DNA of 64,000 nt from Planctomycetota bacterium (GCA_016178505.1 JACOTG010000202.1:17681-81680); one strand, 5' to 3'. Positions 47,158 to 56,094 are shown, numbered from the stretch's first letter. Notes: a model not told the origin generated them from the letters alone. Translations and numbers: made by a program.

Positions 47158-47541
47158 ATGGAACGCGAACTGCCCGACGACGTGATCGACTTCATCTACC
47201 AATTCGTCGAGACGATCGACGTTCTCGACGTGTTGATTCGGCTTGCCAGCGAGCCCGGTCGTTCCTGGACCGGCCGGCAGATGGCGCAGGCGCTCGGCTG
47301 CCCGATCACGAAGGCATCGGATCTTCTTGCCGCCGTCCACTTCCGCGGGTTCACCGCGGTCGCGAATGGATCGTACCGCTACTCGGTCGCCGACGAGGCG
47401 CGTCGACGGGCGATCGACGCGTTCGTCGCGGCGTACCGACGACGTCCAGCCGCAGTCGTCCGCGAGATTGCTTCGCTCGGCGGCCCGCGCAGCTTCGCGG
47501 ACGCGTTCAGGCTGCGAAAGAAGGGAGAGGATCATGGCTGA
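47158..47541 (+). CDS. Small winged-helix-like protein of unknown function
   Basis: 127 residues. LDVLIRLASEPGRSWTGRQMAQALGCPITKASDLLAAVHFRGFTAV reads as a helix-turn-helix with wing; landmarks are WTGRQMAQALG and ASDLLAAVHFRG. The C-terminus is basic (FRLRKKGEDHG). Its last 8 nt overlap the next gene. The set of one small winged-helix gene followed by two DUF5985 membrane proteins recurs in other bacteria, so it is a unit of unknown purpose. Confidence 0.75.
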   Translation: MERELPDDVIDFIYQFVETIDVLDVLIRLASEPGRSWTGRQMAQALGCPITKASDLLAAVHFRGFTAVANGSYRYSVADEARRRAIDAFVAAYRRRPAAVVREIASLGGPRSFADAFRLRKKGEDHG

Positions 47542-47791
47542 GCTGATCTACTTCCTTTGCATGCTTACGTGCCTGGCGTGCGCGCTGCTTCTGTGGCGAA
47601 GTCATCGGCGCACACGAACCCGCCTGCTTCTCTGGAGCAGCGTCTGCTTCGGTCTACTGACGATCCACAACGCGATTCTGATCTTGGACCTCGTCGTGCT
47701 TCCGGCGACGGATCTGTCTCTCGCTCGCTCTGGAAGCGCCCTGGTCGCCGTCACCTTGCTCGCCTTCGCGCTGATCTGGGAAAGGCAATGA
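47534..47791 (+). CDS. DUF5985-like small membrane protein (first copy)
   Basis: 85 residues, three hydrophobic helices: LIYFLCMLTCLACALLLW, LLLWSSVCFGLLTIHNAILIL and ALVAVTLLAFALIWE, with basic loops (RSHRRTRTR). ATG 47534 follows GGAGAGG and overlaps the preceding gene by 8 nt. The HRRTRTRLLLWSS core matches the DUF5985 pattern. Function unknown. Confidence 0.78.
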   Translation: MAELIYFLCMLTCLACALLLWRSHRRTRTRLLLWSSVCFGLLTIHNAILILDLVVLPATDLSLARSGSALVAVTLLAFALIWERQ

Positions 47792-47794
47792 ACC

Positions 47795-48061
47795 GTGGCT
47801 GACCTGAATCCCCTCGTGCAAGGCGCGCTCGTCTTCGCATGCGGAGTGGTGGGACTCTTCTTTCTCCGGTTCTGGCGCGACACGCGCGATCGATTCTTCG
47901 CGTTCTTCTCGGCATCGTTTTTCGTGCTGGCACTTCACTGGGCGATTCTCGCGCTGACGGATCCGACGTTCGAGCACAGGCCGCTCTTCTATATCCTCCG
48001 GTTTCTCGCGTTCGGGCTGATCATGGCAGCGATCCTCGACAAGAATCGCGGCCAGAGTTGA
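47795..48061 (+). CDS. DUF5985-like small membrane protein (second copy)
   Basis: 88 residues from GTG 47795, 3 nt after the first copy. Three helices with the DUF5985 signature FLRFWRDTRDRFFAFFSASFFVLALHW and a C-terminal LILRFLAFGLI-type helix (here YILRFLAFGLIMAAIL). It is a diverged paralogue of the preceding protein and probably forms a hetero-oligomer with it (inference). Confidence 0.8.
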   Translation: MADLNPLVQGALVFACGVVGLFFLRFWRDTRDRFFAFFSASFFVLALHWAILALTDPTFEHRPLFYILRFLAFGLIMAAILDKNRGQS

Positions 48062-48244
48062 CGCAGGTGCGATCGACGCGTAAGTTCATCGGACTTCCGA
48101 AGGGTGCGAGCTGCGCGTGCTCTCGCAGGAATCTCGGCTGGTCGGGCCGCCGCCGAACGGACTGGCGTACACCTGGAGCGCGCGATCATGCCTGCCGCGA
48201 TCGATCGTCGGGTGTCGCCACGCTGAGCCTCGCGAGGTGGCACC

Positions 48245-49462
48245 TTGAGCGACTTCTATCAAACCGGTGTCGTGAGTACGCTGCATCGGCTCGGTCATCC
48301 GAACGCCGAGCGCCTCGAGCGGCTCGAGAGTGAACTGGGCCGCTTCACGCGAACGACCCCTCTCGGGCTTCTCTTGCCGTGCCTCTACTCGGAGCTCGAC
48401 ACGCCAGCCATGCCGGCGATCGTCGCCGAGCTGGAGAAGGTCCGGTACCTCGAAGAAATCGTCATCGCCCTCGGCCAGGCTGACCGTGCGGGCTTCGAGC
48501 GTGCCAAAGAGTTCTTCGCCCCGCTGCCGCAGGAAAAGCGAATCCTGTGGATCGACGGTCCGCGGATTCAGGAGCTGTTCGAGCGATTCCAGGAGAACGG
48601 GATCAATCCTGGACCCGACGGCAAGGGCCGCAGCGCCTGGCTCCTCTTCGGCTACGTCATCGCGAGCGCGCGCTGCAAGGCCGTGGCGCTTCACGACTGC
48701 GACATCCTGACGTACGGCCGCGAGATGCTCGCGAGGTTGTGCTATCCCGTCTCCAATCCGAGTCTCGGCTACGACTACGCGAAAGGCTTTTACGCCCGCC
48801 ACAGCGATCGATTCCACGGCCGGGTGACGCGATTGTTCGTGTCGCCCCTCGTGCGAACCCTGCTCAAGATCGTCGGCTATCAGCCCTACTTGGTGTTTCT
48901 CGACAGCTTTCGATATCCGCTCGCCGGCGAGTTCGCGTTGTCCGTCGACCTGGCCCGAAGCGTCCGCATCCCGGGAGACTGGGGACTCGAAGTGGGATTC
49001 CTGGGCGAGGTCTTCCGCAACTGCAACGTTCGCCACATCTGCGAGGTCGACGTGTGCGAGCGCTACGACCACAAGCACCAGGCTCTGTCCGGCGAGGATC
49101 CCCAGGCCGGGCTGATGCGAATGGCGGTCGACATCGCGAAATCGCTGCTGCGAACGCTCGCGACCGAAGGAATCGTCCTGTCGCAGGGCTTCCTGGTCAC
49201 CCTCCGCGCCGCCTACCTCCGCATGGCGCAGGACACGGTCAAGAAGTACAGCGACGATGCAGCGATCAACGGCCTCGTCTTCGACCGGCACGCCGAATCG
49301 ATCGCGATCGAGGCCTTCACGCGGGCGATCGACATCGCAGGGCGCGACGTCCTCGCCGATCCGATCGCGGGCTCGTATCTGCCGAACTGGAATCGCGTGA
49401 CCTCCGCGATTCCGGAGATGCCCGAACTGCTCGAGCACGCCGTCGACGAGGACAACAGGTGA
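48245..49462 (+). CDS. gpgS: Glucosyl-3-phosphoglycerate synthase-like glycosyltransferase (GT81 type)
   Basis: 405 residues from TTG 48245 (GAGGTGG ahead). GT-A fold with TPLGLLLPCLYSEL at the nucleotide site, LHDCDILTY with the metal-binding Asp151-Cys-Asp153, FRYPLAGEFALS, DWGLEVGFLGEVF, and ERYDHKHQALS, all as in the archaeal/bacterial GpgS family. The enzyme joins glucose from a nucleotide sugar to 3-phosphoglycerate, the first step to the osmolyte glucosylglycerate. It is the first of five genes linked by 4-nt overlaps and ends in a phosphatase-type gene, the natural second enzyme. This gene looks intact. Confidence 0.82.
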   Translation: MSDFYQTGVVSTLHRLGHPNAERLERLESELGRFTRTTPLGLLLPCLYSELDTPAMPAIVAELEKVRYLEEIVIALGQADRAGFERAKEFFAPLPQEKRILWIDGPRIQELFERFQENGINPGPDGKGRSAWLLFGYVIASARCKAVALHDCDILTYGREMLARLCYPVSNPSLGYDYAKGFYARHSDRFHGRVTRLFVSPLVRTLLKIVGYQPYLVFLDSFRYPLAGEFALSVDLARSVRIPGDWGLEVGFLGEVFRNCNVRHICEVDVCERYDHKHQALSGEDPQAGLMRMAVDIAKSLLRTLATEGIVLSQGFLVTLRAAYLRMAQDTVKKYSDDAAINGLVFDRHAESIAIEAFTRAIDIAGRDVLADPIAGSYLPNWNRVTSAIPEMPELLEHAVDEDNR

Positions 49463-50553
49463 ACGGACTCGCCGCGATTGGGGGGCCAGACGTCGTCCCG
49501 AAGATCCTCGTCGGTCTCGCCGCGGTGCTTCTCCTCGCGAAGCTCGGGGGCGAGTTCTTCGAGCGGATCGGGCAGCCGGCGGTCCTCGGAGTGCTCCTCG
49601 CGGGCATCGTGGTCGGAAATGCTCACGTCGCGGGAATCGCGTCGTTCGATTTCCTCCGGGACGACGCCACATTCACCATCCTCGCGGAGCTCGGCGTCGT
49701 CATTCTCCTGTTCGAAGTCGGACTGAATTCGAACGTCACGGAGATGCTCGGCGTCGGTCCGATGGCGTCCGTCGTGGCGCTGGTCGGAGTGATCGTTCCG
49801 TCGATCCTCGGCGCCGCGGTGATCGACGACGTGCTCGGGCTCGTGACCCTCGCGGCTGTCACCGGGATGATCGCCGCGGCCGAAAGTGGCCGAAGCATCG
49901 GAGCGGGCGGGATCGGCGTGATCGTCGGTAAGTCCGTGTGCCTTCTCGTTGTGTCGATCGTCGTGGGCCTGTGGCTTTCGCCACGGCTCTTCCGACTTTC
50001 GACCTTTCTGCGAAGCAAAGGTCTTCTTCTGACGACCCGTCTTTCCTTCTGCTTTCTGCTGGCGTTCGCTGCGCAAGCGTTCGGGCTGGCGCCGATCGTC
50101 GGATCGTTCACGGCGGGGCTGATCCTCGAAGAGATCCATTACCGAGAACTGGCACGACGGGACGCTTGGAACCTGCATCAGGCCCTCCAGCCGATCTCAG
50201 CTCTTCTGGTTCCGATCTTTTTCATCTTGATGGGCCTTCGCGTCGACGTGCGCATGTTCGCGGACCCGACGGTGCTCGGCTTCGCGGGTGTGCTCACGGT
50301 CGCGGCAGTCGCCGGAAAGCAGGCGTGCTCGGCCGTGGTTTGGGAGCGCGGGCTCGATCGCGTGCTCGTCGGAATCGGGATGATTCCGCGCAGCGAGGTC
50401 GGGCTCATCTTCGCCGGCATCGGTGCCACGCTGATCCTTGGCGGGGGAGCCGTCGTCACGCCTCCGATCTTCTCCGCTGCCGTGATCTTGGTGATCGTGA
50501 CCACGCTGCTTCTGAAATGGCGGCTCGCCGCCCGGCGCTCGGTGTCTCGATGA
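49459..50553 (+). CDS. CPA2-type cation:proton antiporter with a probable internal in-frame deletion
   Basis: 364 residues from GTG 49459, whose GTGA overlaps the gpgS stop. Clear CPA2/NapA-like segments: RIGQPAVLGVLLAGIVVGN, LAELGVVILLFEVGL, VIDDVLGL with the ion-binding Asp123-Asp124, GLAPIVGSFTAGL, LVPIFFILMGLRVD, and GMIPRSEVGLIFAGIG. In relatives about 50 residues, including the broken helix with an ATSVGIT-type motif, lie between the P-x-x-LG segment and ILGAAVIDD. Here PSILG (114-118) runs straight into AAVIDD. The C-terminal TTLLLKW is also shorter than usual. Activity is doubtful. Deletion size is from family memory, not alignment. Confidence 0.8.
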   Translation: MNGLAAIGGPDVVPKILVGLAAVLLLAKLGGEFFERIGQPAVLGVLLAGIVVGNAHVAGIASFDFLRDDATFTILAELGVVILLFEVGLNSNVTEMLGVGPMASVVALVGVIVPSILGAAVIDDVLGLVTLAAVTGMIAAAESGRSIGAGGIGVIVGKSVCLLVVSIVVGLWLSPRLFRLSTFLRSKGLLLTTRLSFCFLLAFAAQAFGLAPIVGSFTAGLILEEIHYRELARRDAWNLHQALQPISALLVPIFFILMGLRVDVRMFADPTVLGFAGVLTVAAVAGKQACSAVVWERGLDRVLVGIGMIPRSEVGLIFAGIGATLILGGGAVVTPPIFSAAVILVIVTTLLLKWRLAARRSVSR

Positions 50554-51803
50554 AGTACGACACCGCACTTCGCGAGCACGCGCGCCGGCGGATTCGCGAG
50601 ATTGGTTCCGCGGATCTGGTCGTCGGCGTGCCCTGCTACAACGCGGAGGCGAGCGTCGATCACGTCGTGCGAACGATCGCGCGAGGGCTTGCGGAGCACT
50701 ACCCCAATAGCACGGCCGTGATCGTCGTGTCGGACGGCGGATCGCTCGACTACACGCGCGAGGCCGCCCGTGCCGTCGCCGTCGAACCGCCAATTCACCG
50801 AATCGTGACGATCTACCGAGGCCTTCCGGGAAAAGGCACCTCGCTTCGCGCGGTCTTCGAAGCCGCGACGCGGCTGCAGGCGAAGGCGTGCGCGGTGTTC
50901 GATTCCGATCTCCAATCGATCACGCCCAAGTGGGTGCCCGCCTTGCTTCAACCCGCCCTCGAGCTCGGCTACGACTTCGTGAGCCCGTTCTACGTCCGGC
51001 ACAAGTGGGACGCGACGATCACGAACAACATCGCCCGGGCCCTGACGCAAGCGCTGTACGCGAAGCGCATCCGTCAACCGATCGGGGGCGATTTCGGGTT
51101 CTCCGCACGCTTGGTCGAGTGGTTCACGCGTGCAGACGTCTGGGACGGCGACATCGCCCGCTTCGGAATCGACATCTGGATGACGACGGTCGCGATCTGC
51201 GAGGGCTTCCAGGTCTGCGAGGCGTTCCTAGGAGCCAAGGTCCACGACCCCAAGGATCCCTCAGCCTCGCTCGGCCCGATGTTCCGACAGGTCGTCGGCA
51301 CGCTCTTCGGCATGATGGCGCGGTACGAGTCCGTGTGGCGCAACGCCCCGCGAAGCACGACCGTGCCGCTCCTCGGCCAGCGCGTCGACGTCGAGCCGCC
51401 GGAAGTGCGCATCTCGCTCGAGCGACTGACTGAGAGCTATCGCGCCGGGTTCGAGCACTTCGCATCACTGTGGCGCGAAGTTCTCGCGCCGGAGCAATTC
51501 GCGCTCCTCGAGCGGCTGTCGCGCGCCGCGGATGCCGACTTCCACATGGAAGCACGCAGCTGGGCCCGCATCGTCTACGACTTCGTGGCGACGTTCCACC
51601 GATGGTCGAAGGATCGCTACAAGCTCGTGGAGACGATGACGCCGATCTACTACGCGCGCGTCGCCGCATTCGTCGTGGAAACGCGCGACCTGACGACGGC
51701 GGAAGCCGACCTGCAAGTCGATCGCCAGGCCGAGACGTTCGAGGAGGAGAAGCCGTACCTCGTCGAGCGAATGGCAACCGCTGCGAGACCGACGACGCGA
51801 TGA
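50550..51803 (+). CDS. GT-A glycosyltransferase, mannosylglycerate-synthase-like
   Basis: 417 residues; ATG 50550 overlaps the antiporter stop as ATGA. LVVGVPCYNAEASVDHVV and VIVVSDGGSLDYT give the nucleotide-sugar site of a GT2/GT78/GT81-like fold; the metal motif is FDSDLQSI (Asp118, Asp120). QPIGGDFGFSARLVEW and FGIDIWMTTVAICEGF resemble the acceptor/product region of mannosylglycerate synthase relatives. The C-terminal ~140 residues are helical. It probably adds a second sugar to, or makes a variant of, a glycerate-type osmolyte. No damage is seen. Confidence 0.75.
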   Translation: MKYDTALREHARRRIREIGSADLVVGVPCYNAEASVDHVVRTIARGLAEHYPNSTAVIVVSDGGSLDYTREAARAVAVEPPIHRIVTIYRGLPGKGTSLRAVFEAATRLQAKACAVFDSDLQSITPKWVPALLQPALELGYDFVSPFYVRHKWDATITNNIARALTQALYAKRIRQPIGGDFGFSARLVEWFTRADVWDGDIARFGIDIWMTTVAICEGFQVCEAFLGAKVHDPKDPSASLGPMFRQVVGTLFGMMARYESVWRNAPRSTTVPLLGQRVDVEPPEVRISLERLTESYRAGFEHFASLWREVLAPEQFALLERLSRAADADFHMEARSWARIVYDFVATFHRWSKDRYKLVETMTPIYYARVAAFVVETRDLTTAEADLQVDRQAETFEEEKPYLVERMATAARPTTR

Positions 51804-52207
51804 CCGCGCTCGATTGGGCAGCGGTCGCGACGTATCTCGCCGCGATGCTCGCGATGAGCGTGTGGGTGGGTCGCGGCTCGCTCTTCTACGGCCCGATCCT
51901 CGGAGTCTTCGTGGTCGCGCTGCACTCGCGGCGCGCCACCGCTCCGTCCGCGGCACTCGGAATGGCCAGCGCGCTCGCCTTCGAAGTCGCCACGTGGCAG
52001 CTTCTCCCGAGCGTGTCGTGGCTTTGGTGGAACGTGATCGGATTCGTCGCGTGCGTGGGCGTGTCGTGGTCGGCCGGGTCGGCCGCCGCGGTCGAGCTAC
52101 GCCGCGACGTCGTGCTTCGCGGAAACGCGCTGACCGCGTTCGGACTCGTCGCCGCAGCAGCCCTCGTGATTGGAGCGTGCGTCGCGCTTCAGGCGGTGGC
52201 ATCGTGA
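51800..52207 (+). pseudogene. Sodium:solute symporter remnant with large internal in-frame deletion
   Basis: 135 residues; ATG 51800 overlaps the previous stop (ATGA). Residues 1-26 (LDWAAVATYLAAMLAMSVWVGRG) match the first helix of SSS-family symporters. From residue ~27 the sequence (SLFYGPILGVFVVALHSRRAT and LLPSVSWLWWNVIGF) matches the last helices of the same family. Some 350-400 residues between them are absent, judged from the usual ~500-residue length. The frame and the 4-nt overlaps with both neighbours are kept. It cannot be a working symporter; a small membrane peptide role is conceivable. Confidence 0.72.
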
Positions 52208-53007
52208 CGGATTGGGTCGTCATTACCGACCTCGACGGCACCCTCCTCGATGCCGTGACGTACTCGTGGGCCGATGCCGCGGCGGCGCTCGACGAACTGC
52301 GGCGGCGAAAGATCCCCGTCGTCTTCTGCACCTCGAAAACGAGGGACGAGGTCGAGTGGCTGCAGGAGAAGTTGGCGATTCACGATCCCTTCGTCGTCGA
52401 AAACGGAAGCGCCATCGTGTGGCCCGATCGGGTCGAAGTCCTCGGCCAGCCGCGCGAATGGACTCTGCGGCAATTTCGCGAGATCCGTGCCGAAACGGGC
52501 GCGGCGTTTCGAGGAATCTCCGAGATGACCAACGGCGAGTTGTCTCAGCTCACCGGTCTCGACCTCGACGCGGTCGAGCGCGCACGGCACCGCTAGTACG
52601 ACGAGCCCTTCGAAGTGCACGCCTTCGAGTCCTCGAAGCTCTCGGAATTCGTCAGGAACGCGCGAACACGCGGCCTTCAGGTGTCGAGGTCTCGCCGCTT
52701 CGCGTACCTTCACGGCCCAACGGACAAGGGGGCTGCGACCCGACGAATCCTCGACCGTTTTTCTAGGATCCGATCACTCGGGCTCGGTGACGGTCTTCTA
52801 GACCTCCCGATGCTTCGGACCGTGGACATCCCCGTTGTCGTGGCGGGACCAGGCGGCACTCACGATCGAGCGCTCGTCGACTCGCTGGCGCCCATCTGGT
52901 GCACTCGAAGAGTTGGGCCTGCAGGGTGGCAGGACGCGATCGAGGGCTTGGTGCTCTGCTGCGGGAACCTCGAGACTCTGTGCACCCGGAAGCGCTCATC
53001 TCGATGA
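52204..53007 (+). pseudogene. Mannosyl/glucosyl-3-phosphoglycerate phosphatase (HAD family), interrupted by amber codon
   Basis: GTG 52204 overlaps the symporter remnant's stop (GTGA). The first 130 codons give a HAD phosphatase: VVITDLDGTLLD (Asp9, Asp11), FCTSKTRDEV, FVVENGSAIVWP. TAG at 52594-52596 interrupts the frame between ERARHR and YDEPFEVHAFE; the same frame continues for 137 codons with MpgP/GpgP-like FAYLHGPTDKGAATRRIL and VDIPVVVAGP. The catalytic GD-x-x-ND box is changed to LGDGLLDLPML. It should remove phosphate from glucosyl-3-phosphoglycerate, but two independent lesions make function unlikely. Confidence 0.8.
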
Positions 53008-53652
53008 CCGCCGCACGACGGGCGACCGCGATGCAACACGCGAGACGATCATCGTCCGTTGCCTTCCATGGTCGAAACGAGGTGGCGTTGGCGCCGCTGC
53101 CGAGCAGTGGCGGCGACCATCGCAGAATTCGGGCCCTCGAACGGTTGTCTTGCTAGATCCTACAGCAGTGGCCCTTCGCGGCGAGACGCCGCCGCTGGTC
53201 GACCGTCTGACGTGATCGCTCCGCGAATCAGCCGGCGTTCATTTGAACGCCTCCGTGTTCGTGGCCGCACGATTGCGACCGCGTGAGGACACAGGGGAGT
53301 GGTTTGGATCGGAAGCCAATGGGAAGACCGAAGAAGTTCCACGAGATTTGGAAATGCGCGCGCTCGCGGCTATCACCGGGCTCGCGGTCCGGCATCTCAC
53401 GCTGCCGTCAACGCCAGAATCGATACATTGAACTAAACCGCGTGCGCGGTGGAGGCCCGTCGCCACGCTCTCGCCGTGATCCATCGCTCCTTGCGTCGCC
53501 CACTCACTGCTGTGCTCGAACTGCGGAGCGGTGACGACGGCTTCGCTTGCTCAAGGCATGCCGACTGGCGCCTTTGGGTCTCCACTGCAGTCGATCGTCG
53601 CGACGTTCACGGGGATCTATCACCTCAGCCGACGCGCGACCGTCGGTGCCAT

Positions 53653-53901
53653 TCACGATTGAATGCCGATGAAAAGGAGCAGGAGCGCCGCCGCGACGAC
53701 GACGAAAAGGGCTGCGCGCGCCCAGATCGCAGCCATGCACGCCGAAGCGGCCAGAGTTGCGTACGTCGCAAGCGGAAGCAGCACGTCGAACCACCAGTCC
53801 TCAGAGACGGGTCGGTAGGTGGTTTGCACTCGCAGACGCCGAGCGACGACGACGGCGTACGCGATCCCGCACAGGCCGATGAGGCCCCACAGAGCCGCCA
53901 C
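53653..53901 (-). pseudogene. Small integral membrane protein, probably truncated
   Basis: 82 residues from GTG 53901; the frame is open upstream too (LQNEEIVAALWGLI). Hydrophobic segments LWGLIGLCGIAYAVVVARRL, DVLLPLATYATLAASACMAAIW and LFVVVAAALLLLFIGIQ, with YRPVSEDWWFDVLLP in the first loop. Proteins with this layout usually continue past FIGIHNAWD; here a stop follows GIQS, so the end appears lost. Function unknown. Confidence 0.5.
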
Positions 53902-54191
53902 GATCTCTTCGTTCTGAAGTGGTCCCGTGCGCCTGTTAGCGGCCGGTCAACCGCGCCAGATGTTCCGGGTACCGGTGGAGCCTGCCGAGCGTGCGAGCGA
54001 GCCAAACACCATTCCACCGGTTGTCGAGGCGTATCGTCGAATTCCTCTCCCCGCGCTCGTCGCTGGCGACGGAACGGTGCGTCATCGGAACCATCGGAGT
54101 CGCGTCGCGCTTCGTTCGCGAAACCGACGCGGACGGCGGCATGACTTTCTCCCGACAGCCGCGAGAATTCTCGCGGCCCCTCGGGTTGAGT

Positions 54192-54267
54192 TGGCCCGCC
54201 CTCGCGCGGCCGGACGTTTCTTCATCCGACTGGACTCGGCGGGTTGCGTTCGAGTCGGCGCCGCGCG
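54192..54267 (+). promoter_or_regulatory. Conserved leader block, copy A
   Basis: A 76-nt non-coding block, from TGGCCCGCC to GGCGCCGCGCG, similar along its length to 56317-56393 (by eye about three quarters identical). It ends 75 nt before the start of a secreted metalloprotease gene. It may hold a shared promoter or leader. Confidence 0.45.
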
Positions 54268-54342
54268 ATGCATTGTTTTCGCTGGAGCGCGGGACCGGGG
54301 ATGTGAGCTTTGGGCGCTCGCCCAATACTCGGAGGTGCCTCG

Positions 54343-56094
54343 ATGGGAATCCGACGCATCGCGTTCCTCGCATCGGTTGTTTCTTCCCTGCTGACTGGCT
54401 TCGCGGCGACGGCGGACGCGCAGATCACCGTCCGCGTGTCGATCAAGCGAGTTTGGGGAGCGCCGCCCGGAAGCACCGCGGCCCCCGCTCCGAACGGCTA
54501 CTGGGCAGGTCCTGCTGGGATCACCAACATCACCAACATGGTGACGAGCGCGAGCACGTATCTTCAAGGATCCGGAGGCACGGGATCGATCACGCTACAG
54601 TTCACCCCGGCCACCGACATCGTCGACCTCCTCGACCCCTTCTATCCCTTTTCGTTTTACGACGTGACCACGGGTCCGACGGTGAACGGGCAGATCGCAT
54701 TGTCGTGGAAGGACGCCATGGAAGCGGCATGCGAGGCGAATCCGGCGAGGTACGCGTGGCATCCGGACGCGATCAACGTGTACCTCGTGAACTCGATCAA
54801 TAATATGGGGTCGAGCGGGTCCTGCTCCTTCCCGCAAGGTCCGACGAACCTCAGCCAGTTTCCGGACGAGGACGACATCGTCTTCGTCGCGGGCTACACA
54901 AACCTCGGCGCCGGCGCCGCCACGTTCCACGCCGTGACTCTCGCGCACGAGATCGGGCACTACTTCGGGCTCTATCACACCTTCGAATGGAGACCCATCC
55001 CCGGCGGACTTGGGGGGTGCGAGCCCGTGCCAGCGTCGTGCGGCGCTCTCGGCTCGACGACGCTCGGCGACTTGGTGAGCGATACCCCGGCCGATCCCTA
55101 CTCCAGCTGCGGCGCCAACACGAATCCAAACCCTTGCACGGAGCAATCCGCCATGCAGACGGCGTACGGATCGTGCCAGGTAGACGCGACCACGCTTTCG
55201 AACAACATCATGGCTTACTACTACGCGTGCCTGAGTACGATCGGCACGATGTCGCCCGCTTTCAGTCCGGGGCAGCGCACGCGCATGAGCGGGAACTTCG
55301 CGGCACGCAGCCACGTCGACGTCGCGATCCCGGTTCCGACGATCAACCGTGTCGCGCCGAGCCTGAGCGACTATTCGGTAGGCAACAACTTCGTGTTCGT
55401 CGCGGGCGCAAACCTGCCGATCGGCGGTAGTGCAGCCGGCGTCGACGTTACTCTCGGCATCCCGCAGGTGATCGCCTCGGGCCCGACGCTCCAACCGGAG
55501 GCGATTGCCAGCGTCGTCACGGACCTCGCACCCGGCTCGCTGATCTTCGCGCAATTCTCGAGCGCGCTTCCTCCGGGAAATCACACCGTCTGCGTGCGCG
55601 TGAACGGGAACATCGTTGCGATGCTCGCCCGCAGTGTTCGCGTGACGCCCTACCTCGACGTGATCTATCCGCAGGAGGATCCGCTTCTCACAAACGCCTC
55701 CGCCGTTCAGGCCGCGATTGCCGCGCGAGTGCTTCGCCTCGAGATCGGGACACGGTCCTCCGGTCAGAAGTTCGCGATCGCCGTCGAGGCGGTGCCCAAT
55801 TCGACCGGCTTCTCGTTCCCCGTCACGTTTCCGTCTCCGATCCCGGTGGCGGGATTCGGCTACTCGCTTTGGCTGAATCTCGCGAACCCGGTCACGACCA
55901 CTTCCCTCTCCGGGCCCGGAGTGTTCTCCACGGTCTCCGGGCCCTTCGGGGGTCCCGGCGGAATTTTCGCCCTCCCGTTCTCGATCGCAGGGATTCCGGC
56001 AGGCACGCGCTTTCACGTTCAGTGTCTCGAGCTGACGCCGGCCGCGACCGGATTGCTTCAGCTGTCGAACGTCGCTCCGCTCGAGCTGCCCTGA
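54343..56094 (+). CDS. Secreted M43/pappalysin-like metzincin protease
   Basis: 583 residues from ATG 54343 (CGGAGG upstream). Signal peptide to about residue 27 (LTGFAATADAQ). Metzincin zinc site LAHEIGHYFGLYH with His202, His206 and His212; Met-turn in NNIMAYYYAC; Asp/Cys-rich loops between them as in pappalysin-type (M43) enzymes. From ~335 there is an IPT/TIG-like beta region (INRVAPSLSDYSVGNNFVFVAG) and a C-terminal beta domain ending FHVQCLELTPAATGLLQLSN, which may be a sorting domain. Probable extracellular protease. Leader block A precedes it. Confidence 0.87.
   Translation: MGIRRIAFLASVVSSLLTGFAATADAQITVRVSIKRVWGAPPGSTAAPAPNGYWAGPAGITNITNMVTSASTYLQGSGGTGSITLQFTPATDIVDLLDPFYPFSFYDVTTGPTVNGQIALSWKDAMEAACEANPARYAWHPDAINVYLVNSINNMGSSGSCSFPQGPTNLSQFPDEDDIVFVAGYTNLGAGAATFHAVTLAHEIGHYFGLYHTFEWRPIPGGLGGCEPVPASCGALGSTTLGDLVSDTPADPYSSCGANTNPNPCTEQSAMQTAYGSCQVDATTLSNNIMAYYYACLSTIGTMSPAFSPGQRTRMSGNFAARSHVDVAIPVPTINRVAPSLSDYSVGNNFVFVAGANLPIGGSAAGVDVTLGIPQVIASGPTLQPEAIASVVTDLAPGSLIFAQFSSALPPGNHTVCVRVNGNIVAMLARSVRVTPYLDVIYPQEDPLLTNASAVQAAIAARVLRLEIGTRSSGQKFAIAVEAVPNSTGFSFPVTFPSPIPVAGFGYSLWLNLANPVTTTSLSGPGVFSTVSGPFGGPGGIFALPFSIAGIPAGTRFHVQCLELTPAATGLLQLSNVAPLELP

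Larger units (their letters stand above)
53008..54342. other. Gene-poor degenerate region
   Basis: About 1.3 kb without an intact gene I can support. Short frames on both strands lack recognisable motifs and have poor codon periodicity compared with neighbours. It contains one membrane-protein remnant (53653-53901, minus), a perfect 18-bp palindrome CCGCGAGAATTCTCGCGG (54159-54176), and the leader block 54192-54267. It directly follows the decaying osmolyte operon and may be the remains of more genes. Confidence 0.6.

Noticed and set aside
52594..52596. Amber codon as a possible pyrrolysine or other recoded site.
   Set aside because: No pyl genes or recoding hairpin are seen, the residue falls at an ordinary linker before YDEPF, and the same gene has a second lesion in its catalytic motif.
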